From Clostridiales bacterium UBA3705 (GTDB lineage Bacteria; Bacillota_A; Clostridia; Oscillospirales; Oscillospiraceae), in the NCBI GenBank assembly GCA_002372735.1, contig DFIE01000112.1:1-17871 (forward strand): a DNA stretch of 17,871 bases. The letters run 5' to 3'. The notes below the pieces were generated by a model. It was given only the letters and a program-made list of their open reading frames with translations. It made no database searches and was not told where the DNA came from. Below, piece after piece: positions 1 to 8,026 of the stretch (the first letter of the stretch is position 1; every line of letters starts with the position of its first letter). Position numbers and translations under genes: made by a program.

Positions 1-620
1 CCCACCAGCAGCACGCCCTTGGGCACCTTGGCCCCCAGGCGGGTGTACTTTGCCGGGTCACGCAGGAACTCCACAATCTCCTGGAGCTCCGCCTTCTCCT
101 CCTCGGCACCGGCGACGTCCTCAAAGGTGACCTTCCGGTCTGACTTGCCGATTTTGGCGTTGGCCCGGCTGAACTTCATGGCGCCGCCGGCCCCGCCGCC
201 CATGCGGTTCATCAGCACCATCATGACCACCAGGAACACCACGCCCAGGATCAGCATGGGCAACAGGCCCGAGAGCATCACAGAGGTCTCTGACTGGGCC
301 ACATAGTCGTATTCCTTGAGCACGCCGTCCTTTTTCTGCTGCATGATCAGATCATTCAGGTCGGAGTAGAACACGGAGAAGTCCGGCAGCTTGTAGCGGA
401 TTTCGGACCTGCCCTTGTACTCCTCCTTCAGCTCCAGCTCCAGGGTGCTGCCCTGGATGGCAAAGGACTCCACCTTCTCGTCCTGGAAGAGGGTGACCAC
501 CTCGGAATATTGCAGCTTGACGTTGCTGCTGGCGTCAAAGAGCTTGTACAGGGCAAAGACCATGGACAACAGCAGCAGGGTGTAAATCACCATCACGCTG
601 ATTCTCGGTTGTTTTTTCAA
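1..620 (-). CDS. ftsH: ATP-dependent zinc metalloprotease FtsH, N-terminal part (cut by window edge)
   Basis: FtsH is a membrane-anchored AAA+ protease that degrades misfolded membrane proteins and short-lived regulators. About 206 codons are visible. They show a short basic N-terminus, TM1 at about residues 10-28, an extracytoplasmic domain at about 30-112, TM2 at about 117-137, a Gly-rich linker ([11 protein letters not shown]) and the start of the AAA domain ([16 protein letters not shown], 164-179). The fragment stops at KGVLLVG, just before the Walker A loop, so the ATPase and HExxH peptidase parts lie outside. The start is TTG at 620, preceded by GGAGAAG; it overlaps the tilS stop as TTGA, so the two genes are probably translationally coupled. 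The family assignment is secure. Confidence 0.95.
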   Translation of the reverse strand, partial: MKKQPRISVMVIYTLLLLSMVFALYKLFDASSNVKLQYSEVVTLFQDEKVESFAIQGSTLELELKEEYKGRSEIRYKLPDFSVFYSDLNDLIMQQKKDGVLKEYDYVAQSETSVMLSGLLPMLILGVVFLVVMMVLMNRMGGGAGGAMKFSRANAKIGKSDRKVTFEDVAGAEEEKAELQEIVEFLRDPAKYTRLGAKVPKGVLLV

Positions 621-1990
621 AGCACTTCTCCTTCGTAACCGCCCAGGGGGCGGGATTCTTCTGCAGGGTGGTATTCCACCACCAGCGCCGGCCCCTCCCC
701 TTCCGGGCGGAAACGGAGATCGGCAGCCAGGCCCGGCACCCCTGCCACTGTGCCGTCACACAGCAGCACAGGCAGGCGGTGGCGCAGATGCCTGGGGACG
801 CGGCGGTCAATCATCAGCCGCTTCAGCGTCTTGCTGCCGCCGGGCAGGCAGATCCGGTCTCCCGGCAGTCTGCCGCGCACCCGCCAACAGCTCGCGCCTA
901 TCATATCACACTTCAGGGCGATTGTGGATAGTTTTTTTGGGCAGAAATTTAAATTTTTTGTAACGTAGGTCAGAATCCAGCTGCCGTCGGACAGATCTGT
1001 CCGCCCGGGCACCGCCAGGGGCTGCTCGGTCAGCCCCTGGGCGCTGGGCCGGGGGCCCAGCAGCAGGGTGTCGTACTCCCGCCGGGCCTGCCTGTTTCCG
1101 GGCAGGTCCACCCGGGCGGAGGGCCCGCCGCTGCGCACCAGCTGCTCCAGGGCCCGGACGTATACTGCGCCGGGACTCTCCAGCCCCTGGGCGTAGAGCA
1201 GGCCCAGCAGGCACCGGCCCAGCAGCACCGGGTCCAGGGCCGCCAGGGCGGCACAGCTCCAGCCGGCTCCCTGCCGGCTCTCTGCCAGGGCCTCCTCGGC
1301 CCGGGCAGAGAGCCATTCGTCCTCCCGGCGCTGGAGAGCCATGGTGTGGCCCAGGCTCTCAATCAGCCGGGGGTTTTCCGCCAGCAGCAGGGGCAGCACC
1401 CGGTGGCGCAGACGGTTGCGCAGGGCGTCGTCCTCCCGGTTGGTGCTGTCCTGGCAGAAGTCCTGGCCCTGCCGGGCCAGATAGTCCAGGATCTGCTGCC
1501 GCCGGGTGCCCAGCAGGGGGCGGACAATCCTGCCCCGGCGGGGCGGAATCCCTCCCAGCCCCCGGGGGCCGGTGCCCCTGACCAGGTGGAGCAGCAGGGT
1601 TTCTGCGTTGTCGTCGGCGTTGTGGGCCGTGGCAATCAGGCCGGGGCTCACCGCCTCTAAAAACCGGTAGCGCAGGGTGCGGGCGGCCAGCTCCAGGCTC
1701 TCGCCGGTGCGGGCGGCCCGGGCCGGGGCGTCCGCCCGGCCCAATACCAGGGGGATCTCCAGCCGGCGGCACAGGGCCGCGCAGAAGGCTGCGTCCCGGT
1801 CCGCCTCCGCCCCCCGGATGCCGTGGTGCAGATGGGCGGCCCGAAGTCGGACGTTCAGCCGGGGGGCCAGGGCCCGCAGGCACAACAGCAGGGCCACGGA
1901 GTCCGCCCCCCCGGAGAGGGCCACGGTAACGTCCGCCCCGGGGGAGATCAAGGCCTGCTCCAAAATCCGGCTGTAAACCTCTTGTTCCAT
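617..1990 (-). CDS. tilS: tRNA(Ile)-lysidine synthase TilS
   Basis: TilS ligates lysine to C34 of tRNA-Ile(CAU) using ATP, so that the tRNA reads AUA and is charged with Ile. The N-type PP-loop SGGADS sits at residues 26-31, HLHHGIRG at 53-60, and [11 protein letters not shown] at 121-131 (family form usually AHxxDDQAET). A C-terminal TilS domain covers about 368-445 ([10 protein letters not shown], then the basic [15 protein letters not shown] segment and VPG). At 457 aa the length is normal. The start is ATG at 1990; the SD is weak (AGAGGA about 12 nt upstream), 35 nt after dnaB. Residues 341-362 are encoded by an AT-rich patch (about 905-970) unlike the rest of the gene, at the boundary of the C-terminal domain. 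The stop overlaps the TTG start of ftsH. Confidence 0.95.
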   Translation of the reverse strand: MEQEVYSRILEQALISPGADVTVALSGGADSVALLLCLRALAPRLNVRLRAAHLHHGIRGAEADRDAAFCAALCRRLEIPLVLGRADAPARAARTGESLELAARTLRYRFLEAVSPGLIATAHNADDNAETLLLHLVRGTGPRGLGGIPPRRGRIVRPLLGTRRQQILDYLARQGQDFCQDSTNREDDALRNRLRHRVLPLLLAENPRLIESLGHTMALQRREDEWLSARAEEALAESRQGAGWSCAALAALDPVLLGRCLLGLLYAQGLESPGAVYVRALEQLVRSGGPSARVDLPGNRQARREYDTLLLGPRPSAQGLTEQPLAVPGRTDLSDGSWILTYVTKNLNFCPKKLSTIALKCDMIGASCWRVRGRLPGDRICLPGGSKTLKRLMIDRRVPRHLRHRLPVLLCDGTVAGVPGLAADLRFRPEGEGPALVVEYHPAEESRPLGGYEGEVL

Positions 1991-2025
1991 TTTATGCGTA
2001 TTTCCTCTGTTTCATGCGGCAGGGC

Positions 2026-3378
2026 TCAGGGCTCCGCGTGCCGGGTCTCCAGGTCGGAGAAGGTGAAATACTGGGGCGTCCACTGGAGCTTGACCGTGCC
2101 GGGTTCTCCGTGGCGGTTTTTGGCCACGATACAGTCGCAGATGTTTTTGTTTTGGGTGTTCTCGTCGTAATAGTCCTCCCGGTGGAGGAAGATCACCTGG
2201 TCGGCGTCCTGCTCGATGGAGCCGGATTCCCGCAGGTCGGAGAGCATGGGCTTTTTGTCGCCGCCCCGCTTGACAGTGTCACGGCTGAGCTGACTAAGAC
2301 AGATGACCGGCACGTTCAGCTCCTTGGCCATGATTTTTAAGGAGCGGGAGATGTCTGAGACGATCTGCACCCGGCTCTCCCCCTTGGAGGTGGGCCCGGC
2401 AGAGGTCATGAGCTGGAGATAGTCGATGATCACCAGGCCCAGGTTGTCCAGCCGGCGGCACAGGGCGTTCATCTCCGCCACGGTGATGGCCGGGTTGTCG
2501 TCCACCCGGATGTCCGTGCGGCTCAGGGCCGAGGCGGCCACGCTGATCCGCTCCCAGTCCTCAACCTCCAGCCGGCCGGTGATGAGCTTGTCGTTTTCCA
2601 CGGTGCTCTCGGCAGAGAGCAGGCGGTTGGCCAGCTGCTCCCTGGACATCTCCAGGGAGAAGAAGGCCACGGTTTTGCCCGTCTGCTTGGCCACGCTGCG
2701 CAGAATGTTCAGGGCGAAGGTGGTCTTACCCATGCCGGGGCGGGCAGCCAGAATGATCAGGTCGGAGTCGTTGAGACCGTGGATTTTCTTGTCCAGGTCC
2801 TTGATGCCGGTGGAGTAGCCGGGGAACTCCCGGTCCGACTGGGCCAGCTCGTTGAGATGGTCAAAGACCTTGACCATCACCGTGCCGATGCGCTCCAGGG
2901 CGTCGTCGGCGCTGCCCCGGCGCAGGGAGAAGACCTTCCGCTCCGCCACCTCCAGGATGGCCGAGGCAGGGCCCTCCTGGTCCATCACCAGCTGGTTGAT
3001 GTCTGTGGCGGTCTGGGCCAGGGCCCGCAGCACCGCCTTGTCCCGGACAATGTTGGCGTAATATTTCACATTGGCGGCAGTGGGGGTGATTTCCATCAGC
3101 TGGCGGATGTAGTTGGTGGTGGTGCCCTCCTCATAGGTGCCGTTCTCTTTCAGCTGATCGATCACCGTCACCGGGTCGATGGGCCGGGAGTAGTTGAACA
3201 TCTGGTAGATGGTCTCGTAAATCTCCCGGTTTTGGCGCAGATAGAAGTCCTCGGGCTGGAGAATGCCGATGACCTCTCCCACACAGCGACTGTCGATCAG
3301 AATAGAGCCCAGCACAGACTGCTCCGCCTCAATGGCCTGGGGCAGCTGTCGGGTGGTCAGATCTTCCATTTCGGGCAC
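2026..3378 (-). CDS. dnaB: Replicative DNA helicase DnaB (DnaC of Bacillus)
   Basis: This is the hexameric 5'-3' helicase that unwinds DNA at the replication fork. The N-terminal DnaB domain covers about residues 10-115 and the RecA-like ATPase about 185-445. Visible motifs are Walker A ARPGMGKTT (212-220), SLEMS with the catalytic Glu (241-245), Walker B LVIIDYLQL (315-323), LSQLSR (361-366) and DLRESGSIEQDAD (381-393). At 450 aa it is full length, with no intein or insertion. I chose GTG at 3378 because AAGGAGGG lies 6 nt upstream; the in-frame ATG at residue 4 would sit about 15 nt from that SD. It is 51 nt downstream of rplI, matching the conserved Firmicutes order gdpP-rplI-dnaB. Confidence 0.97.
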   Translation of the reverse strand: MPEMEDLTTRQLPQAIEAEQSVLGSILIDSRCVGEVIGILQPEDFYLRQNREIYETIYQMFNYSRPIDPVTVIDQLKENGTYEEGTTTNYIRQLMEITPTAANVKYYANIVRDKAVLRALAQTATDINQLVMDQEGPASAILEVAERKVFSLRRGSADDALERIGTVMVKVFDHLNELAQSDREFPGYSTGIKDLDKKIHGLNDSDLIILAARPGMGKTTFALNILRSVAKQTGKTVAFFSLEMSREQLANRLLSAESTVENDKLITGRLEVEDWERISVAASALSRTDIRVDDNPAITVAEMNALCRRLDNLGLVIIDYLQLMTSAGPTSKGESRVQIVSDISRSLKIMAKELNVPVICLSQLSRDTVKRGGDKKPMLSDLRESGSIEQDADQVIFLHREDYYDENTQNKNICDCIVAKNRHGEPGTVKLQWTPQYFTFSDLETRHAEP

Positions 3379-3403
3379 GGTGGTCCCTCCTTCCGACGGA
3401 TAT

Positions 3404-3420
3404 GCCGCCCGGCGGGCGGC
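3404..3420 (-). other. Intercistronic hairpin between rplI and dnaB
   Basis: A perfect 7-bp inverted repeat (GCCGCCC / GGGCGGC) with a 3-nt loop lies in the 51-nt gap, just after the rplI stop and upstream of the dnaB SD. No T-run follows on the minus strand, so it is not a standard intrinsic terminator. It may stabilise the 3' end of rplI mRNA or mark a processing site; that role is inference. Confidence 0.45.
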
Positions 3421-3429
3421 CAGTGGGGC

Positions 3430-3873
3430 TTACTTTTCCTTGACCTCCAGCTTCAGCGGGGCGTTGATCTCATAGCCCAGCTTGCACTTGACGGTATAGG
3501 CCCCCACGGTTTTGATGGGCTCGTCAATGACGATTTTGCGGCGGTCCAGGTCGATTCCCTTGGCCTTCAGGGCGTCGGAGATCTCCTGGGTGGTGACGGA
3601 GCCGAACAGCCGGCCGGCGCCGCCGCCCTTGGCGTAGACCTCCAGGGTCATCTCCCGCAGCTGAGACGCCAGCTTGGCGGCGTTCTCACGGGCCCGCTGC
3701 TCTTTCTCCTGCTTGGCCTTGTCGTTCATGCGCATGGTGTTGACGTTGTCGGCAGTGGCCTCCTGGGCCAGCTTGCGGGGGAAGAGGAAGTTCCGGGCGT
3801 AGCCGTCGGATACCTCCACCAGCTGGCCCTTCTTGCCCTGGCCGCGAATGTCCTGCAATAAAATAACCTTCAT
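3430..3873 (-). CDS. rplI: 50S ribosomal protein L9
   Basis: L9 binds 23S rRNA near the base of the L1 stalk and helps maintain reading frame. The 147-aa protein starts MKVILLQDIRGQGKKG and carries the L9 N-terminal signature at about residues 11-36 (GQGKKGQLVEVSDGYARN, then LFPRKLA). A long charged connecting helix at about 45-75 (KAKQEKEQRARENAAK) and the C-terminal RNA-binding domain from about 80 to the end follow. Length is typical. The reading frame extends 25 codons upstream into gdpP, but ATG 3873 has AAAGGAG about 10 nt upstream and begins the universal L9 N-terminus. It lies 19 nt after gdpP and upstream of dnaB. Confidence 0.97.
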   Translation of the reverse strand: MKVILLQDIRGQGKKGQLVEVSDGYARNFLFPRKLAQEATADNVNTMRMNDKAKQEKEQRARENAAKLASQLREMTLEVYAKGGGAGRLFGSVTTQEISDALKAKGIDLDRRKIVIDEPIKTVGAYTVKCKLGYEINAPLKLEVKEK

Positions 3874-3892
3874 GATGAAATGTCTCCTTTCT

Positions 3893-5872
3893 TCATTCGG
3901 CGAGATATTTGTCAATGGCCTCCACCAGGCGGTGCTTGGCCTCTTCAATGTCCTCCAGCTTCAGCTGGCAGCCGGCCGAGGCCGCGTTGCCGCCGCCCCC
4001 CAGAGGCTCCAGCAGCATCTGAACGTTGACCCTGCCGCTGGACCGGGCCGAGATGTAGATGGCCTCGGGCTGGCGGAAGAGGACAAAGGAGGTGTCAATG
4101 CCGTCAATGGCCAGCAGCTCGTCTGCCGCCTTGCCGGCAGTGGCCCGGCGGACCTCATTGTTGGCCACGGTGATGGCGATGCTGTCACGGTAGACCTTGG
4201 CCTTTTCGATGATCTGGTAGCGGCGGACGGTCTCGTCAAAGTCGCTTTGGAACAGGCGCTGGATGTCCACCGGGTCGGCGCCCTGGCCCCGGAGGAAGGC
4301 CGCCGCCTCAAAGGTGCGGCTGTTGACCCGGACGGTGAAGTTTTTGGTGTCCAGCACAATGCCGGCCATCAGTGCCATGAGCTCCACGGGCAGGATCTCC
4401 CGGGCGGGCACGGCGTAGGTGAGCAGCTCGGTCACCAGCTCGCAGGCCGAGGAGGCAAAGGGCTCGTGGTGGTTGATGGCGGCGTTGGAAATGTAGTCCG
4501 CCGCCCGGCGGTGATGGTCAATCACCGCCACCCGGGGCACGGATTCCAGCAGGGGCCGGCTCTCCACCTGCTCGGGGCGGTTGGTATCCACCACAATGAG
4601 CAGGCTTTTGGCGTCTGCCAAGAGCAGGCCGTCGGTGCCGGAGAGGAAGCGGTCTTTATAGTAGGGCTCGGCCTTCAGCCGGTCAATCAGCTTGCCTGCG
4701 GCGTTGCAGGACATATCCACCACAATGTGGACCTTCTTCTCCTTGGCCCGGCACAGGGCGCACACGCCTGCCGCCGCACCGATGGCGTCGGCGTCGGCGT
4801 TGCGGTGGCCCATGACAAAGACCTGGCTGGACTGCTCGACCAGAGCCGCCAGAGACGAGGCCATGACCCTGGACTTGACCTTGGAGCGGCGCTCGGTTTC
4901 GACTGAGCGGCCGCCGTAGAAGGAGAAGTCGTACTTATCCTTGATGACCGCCTGGTCGCCGCCCCGGGAGAGGGCCATCTCCAGGGCCAGGGCCGCGTAG
5001 TCATAGTCCTCCTGGAAGCTCTTGCCGTCCTTGCCCACGCCCAAAGACAGGGTGGCCACCACCCCGGTGGGGCTGGACACCTGGCGGACGGTTTCCAGCA
5101 GGGAGAACTTGCCCTCGGTGATGCGGTAGAGGTCTTTGGATTCGAACAAAAACAGGAAGCGGTTGCGCTCCAGCCGGCGCAGCAGGCCGCCGATGTCCTC
5201 GGCCCAGGCGCCGATGCGCTTGTTGATGGCGGCGTTCAGGGTGGAGATCTGGCTCTCGGTCATGTTGGCGGTGAGCTCGTCGTAGTTGTCCACCAGGATG
5301 ATGGCCACCACCGGCCGGGAGCGGAGATATTCGTCCCGGGTGTCCAGCAGCTCGGTGACGTCCAGCCACTGGAGCAGGGCCAGGTCCTGGCTCTGCCCGT
5401 CGGACTTGTTTTTGGGCACGTAGCCCAGGGTGCGGTAGCGGCGGCCGCGGATGACCACGTCGTCCTCACTCTCCACCCGGCCGTTTTTCACCCACTGGAG
5501 GGTGAAGCCCGGCAGCAGTTGGGACACAGAGCTGCCCACCTGGGAGCCGCTGAGATCCAGGGTCTTGGTGAACTGCTTGTTGTGCCACAGCACCTCTCCG
5601 GTGGAGGGCCGCACCGTGGCCATGGGATAGGGGGCGGCGGCCGCCACCCCGTCGGAGAGCACGTCCACGCTGCTCTGCACATAGGCCCCTACGCTTTTGG
5701 TTTTGCTCCGGCTGACCAGCGCGGTGATGAGAAACATCACCAGGCCCAGGCCGGCCATCAGACCCGACTGCCAATAGTACCGCAGGGTGGCGATCACCCC
5801 GGCCAGGATAAAAAATACCGTGGCGTAGATATAGGCCTCGTTGCGTAAGATCCGTTTGAGCTCCTGGTCCAT
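3893..5872 (-). CDS. gdpP: c-di-AMP phosphodiesterase GdpP (YybT family)
   Basis: GdpP is a membrane-bound DHH/DHHA1 enzyme that hydrolyses cyclic di-AMP to pApA, which affects cell-wall and potassium homeostasis. The 659-aa protein has the family order: two TM helices (about 15-34 and 37-54), a PAS-like domain (about 75-170), a degenerate GGDEF domain (about 185-320, no GGDEF signature), DHH (352-510) and DHHA1 (about 560-650). Metal-site motifs are GHRNADADAIG (355-365), VVDTNRP (427-433) and DHH (452-454), with D508 in VLDTKNF. The DHHA1 glycine loop reads GGGGNAASAG (625-634), with Asn629 where DHHA1 proteins usually have His. The start is ATG 5872 after AAGGGGG. It is probably the first gene of the operon running to ftsH. 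Confidence 0.93.
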   Translation of the reverse strand: MDQELKRILRNEAYIYATVFFILAGVIATLRYYWQSGLMAGLGLVMFLITALVSRSKTKSVGAYVQSSVDVLSDGVAAAAPYPMATVRPSTGEVLWHNKQFTKTLDLSGSQVGSSVSQLLPGFTLQWVKNGRVESEDDVVIRGRRYRTLGYVPKNKSDGQSQDLALLQWLDVTELLDTRDEYLRSRPVVAIILVDNYDELTANMTESQISTLNAAINKRIGAWAEDIGGLLRRLERNRFLFLFESKDLYRITEGKFSLLETVRQVSSPTGVVATLSLGVGKDGKSFQEDYDYAALALEMALSRGGDQAVIKDKYDFSFYGGRSVETERRSKVKSRVMASSLAALVEQSSQVFVMGHRNADADAIGAAAGVCALCRAKEKKVHIVVDMSCNAAGKLIDRLKAEPYYKDRFLSGTDGLLLADAKSLLIVVDTNRPEQVESRPLLESVPRVAVIDHHRRAADYISNAAINHHEPFASSACELVTELLTYAVPAREILPVELMALMAGIVLDTKNFTVRVNSRTFEAAAFLRGQGADPVDIQRLFQSDFDETVRRYQIIEKAKVYRDSIAITVANNEVRRATAGKAADELLAIDGIDTSFVLFRQPEAIYISARSSGRVNVQMLLEPLGGGGNAASAGCQLKLEDIEEAKHRLVEAIDKYLAE

Positions 5873-5925
5873 GGCCCTGCCCCCTTCACCGGTGGATAGA
5901 TTCTCCCCAGCATATGTAGTTATTT

Positions 5926-5934
5926 ATTATAACA
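5926..5934 (-). promoter_or_regulatory. Extended -10 promoter for the gdpP-rplI-dnaB-tilS-ftsH operon
   Basis: The minus strand reads TGTTATAAT: a perfect TATAAT (5926-5931) preceded by the TGn extension (5932-5934), 54 nt upstream of the gdpP start. No convincing -35 box sits 16-18 nt upstream, which is acceptable for an extended -10 promoter. Confidence 0.6.
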
Positions 5935-5990
5935 GATCGGTCAAGGCTTTTCCATGTTTTTTATCGCTTTTTTGTTATTTTTTGCGGCCA

Positions 5991-6027
5991 AAGAGAAACC
6001 CTCTCTCCGCCGGCGGCGGAGAGAGGG
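5991..6027 (-). terminator. Rho-independent terminator of typA
   Basis: A perfect 13-bp inverted repeat (left arm 5999-6011, right arm 6015-6027) with a 3-nt loop is followed on the minus strand by TTTCTCTT. It begins 6 nt after the typA stop codon and separates typA from the gdpP promoter. Confidence 0.88.
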
Positions 6028-6033
6028 GAAAGC

Positions 6034-7854
6034 TCAGCGATTTTTCATCATTTCGCGCATCCGCTGGCTGTGATCCAGGATGCGCTTGCGCATACGCAGG
6101 TTCTTGGGGGTGACCTCCAGCAGCTCGTCGTCGGCCAGATACTCCAGGCACTGCTCCAGGGAGAACACCCTGGGGGGCACCAGGCGGATGGCGTCGTCAG
6201 AGCCGGCGGCCCGCATATTGGTCAGCTGCTTTTTCTTGCAGACGTTGACGGACATATCCTCGTTGCGGTTGCAGGCCCCCACGATCATGCCGGCATACAC
6301 CGGCACGCCCGGCCCCACAAACATGGAGCCCCGGTCCTGGACGCCGCCGATGCCGTAGGCGGTGGTTTCGCCGGTTTCAAAGGCCACCAGGGAGCCGGTC
6401 TTGCGGCGCTCGATGTCTCCCTTCACCGGGGCGTAGGAGTCCAGCACGGAGGACATGACGCCCTCGCCGTGGGTGTCGGTGAGGAACTCGCTGCGATAGC
6501 CGAACAGGCCCCTGGAGGGCACCAGGAACTCCAGCCGGTAGCGGCTGCCCATGGGGGTCATGGCCACCAGGTCGCCCTTGCGCTGACCGATCTTTTCGAT
6601 CACGGAGCCCATGGCGTTTTCCGGCACGTCGGCCACCATGCGCTCGATGGGCTCGCACTTGACACCGTCAATGGTCTTCATCAGCACCCGGGGGGTGGAG
6701 ACGGAGAACTCATAGCCCTCCCGGCGCATGGTCTCAATGAGGATGGACAGGTGCATCTCGCCCCGGCCGGCCACGTTGAAGGCGTCGGTGCCCTGCTCGC
6801 TGACGTGGAGGGACACGTCCTTCAGCAGCTCCCGCTGCAGCCGGTCCCGCAGGTTGCGGGAGGTGACGTACTTGCCCTCCCGGCCGGCAAAGGGGCTGTC
6901 GTTGACGGCAAAGGTCATCTCAATGGTGGGGTCGGAGATCTTCACAAAGGGCAGGGGCTCCACCGCGTCGGGGGCGCAGAGGGTGCGGCCGATGGTGATG
7001 TCCGAAATGCCGGAGAAGGCCACAATCTCGCCGGCGCTGGCCTGGGTGATGGGGGTGCGGCCCAGGCCGTCAAAGGCGTAGAGGGCCACGATCTTGCCCT
7101 TTTGGGTCAGGGAGGGGTCATGGAAGTCGCAGATGGTGACCTCCTGGTTCTGGCGGATGGTGCCCCGCTCAATCCGGCCCACGCCGATGCGGCCCACGTA
7201 GTCGTTATAGTCCAGGCTGGAGACCAGCATCTGCAGGGGACCGTTCTCGTCGCCGCCGGGGGCGGGGATGTAGTTCACAATGGTCTCAAACAGGGGCACC
7301 AGATCCTTGCCCTCCTCATGAGGGCCGTAGGCGGAGATGCCCTGCCGGGCGGAGCAGAAGATGGTGGGAGACTCAAACTGCTCGTCGGTGGCGTCCAGAT
7401 CCAGCAGCAGCTCCAGCACCTCGTCCATCACCTCGTCGATGCGGGCGTCGGGCCGGTCGATCTTGTTGACCACCACAATTACCTTGTGGCCCAGCTCCAG
7501 GGCCTTTTGCAGCACAAAACGGGTTTGGGGCATGGGGCCCTCGGCGGCGTCTACCAGCAGCAGCACGCCGTTGACCATTTTGAGAATCCGCTCCACCTCG
7601 CCGCCGAAGTCGGCGTGGCCCGGGGTGTCCACGATGTTGATCTTGTAGTCTTTATAGTGTACGGCGGTGTTCTTGGCCAGGATGGTGATGCCCCGCTCCC
7701 GCTCCAGATCGCCGGAGTCCATAACCCGGTCCACCACGGCCTGGTTTTCCCGATAAATGCCGCCCTGCTTGAGCATCTCGTCCACCAGGGTGGTCTTCCC
7801 GTGGTCAACGTGGGCGATGATGGCAATGTTTCTGATGTTTTCCTGTGGAATCAA
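6034..7854 (-). CDS. typA: Translational GTPase TypA/BipA
   Basis: TypA is an EF-G-like GTPase that binds the 70S ribosome and assists 50S assembly and stress or cold adaptation. At 606 aa it has the standard length. GTPase motifs are AHVDHGKTT (14-22, G1), the switch region RERGITI (53-57), DTPGHADF (76-83, G3), NKID (130-133, G4) and SARQG (G5). EF-G-like domains follow, with the TypA-specific C-terminus ending in a basic tail (RMRKRILDHSQRMREMMKNR). I chose TTG at 7854: it gives the usual MIPQENIRNIAIIAHVDHGK N-terminus and has AAGGAG about 10 nt upstream. The gene is a single unit with its own promoter (7922-7950) and terminator. Confidence 0.97.
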   Translation of the reverse strand: MIPQENIRNIAIIAHVDHGKTTLVDEMLKQGGIYRENQAVVDRVMDSGDLERERGITILAKNTAVHYKDYKINIVDTPGHADFGGEVERILKMVNGVLLLVDAAEGPMPQTRFVLQKALELGHKVIVVVNKIDRPDARIDEVMDEVLELLLDLDATDEQFESPTIFCSARQGISAYGPHEEGKDLVPLFETIVNYIPAPGGDENGPLQMLVSSLDYNDYVGRIGVGRIERGTIRQNQEVTICDFHDPSLTQKGKIVALYAFDGLGRTPITQASAGEIVAFSGISDITIGRTLCAPDAVEPLPFVKISDPTIEMTFAVNDSPFAGREGKYVTSRNLRDRLQRELLKDVSLHVSEQGTDAFNVAGRGEMHLSILIETMRREGYEFSVSTPRVLMKTIDGVKCEPIERMVADVPENAMGSVIEKIGQRKGDLVAMTPMGSRYRLEFLVPSRGLFGYRSEFLTDTHGEGVMSSVLDSYAPVKGDIERRKTGSLVAFETGETTAYGIGGVQDRGSMFVGPGVPVYAGMIVGACNRNEDMSVNVCKKKQLTNMRAAGSDDAIRLVPPRVFSLEQCLEYLADDELLEVTPKNLRMRKRILDHSQRMREMMKNR

Positions 7855-7921
7855 AACTGGTTCGCTCCTTCCCTGACCGGCGCCTGCCGATCTGCGCTGA
7901 ATTACAACTCATAACCAGGTG

Positions 7922-7950
7922 AATATAGCATATTAGCCAAAGAATTGCAA
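7922..7950 (-). promoter_or_regulatory. Sigma-A-type promoter of typA
   Basis: On the minus strand TTGCAA (7945-7950), a 17-bp spacer and TATATT (7922-7927) with a TGC extended -10 lie 68 nt upstream of the typA TTG start, inside a locally AT-rich gap. Confidence 0.7.
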
Positions 7951-7979
7951 TCTTTTTGTGAAAAATACCCTGAAAAAAT

Positions 7980-8019
7980 TTGAAAAAGCCGCTGTCTCGC
8001 AAAGAAGACAGCGGCTTTT
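7980..8019 (-). terminator. Rho-independent terminator of the LTA synthase family gene
   Basis: A perfect 14-bp inverted repeat (7984-7997 and 8006-8019) with an 8-nt loop lies 7 nt after the stop codon. The descending arm ends in TTTT and is followed by TCAAATTTTTT on the minus strand. It also separates this gene from the typA promoter. Confidence 0.88.
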
Positions 8020-8026
8020 GCCGAAA

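Noticed and set aside
905..970. tilS as a frameshifted or broken gene at the AT-rich patch
   Set aside because: The frame stays open across the patch and the C-terminal TilS domain follows in the same frame at normal total length.
1992..2015. Seven-codon frame (MKQRKYA) in the dnaB-tilS gap that ends next to the tilS ATG
   Set aside because: No ribosome binding site precedes it and the length is easily explained by chance.
5939..5944. TTGACC on the minus strand as a -35 box for gdpP
   Set aside because: It lies only 7 bp from the TATAAT, far too close, and no -10 sequence sits 16-18 bp downstream of it.
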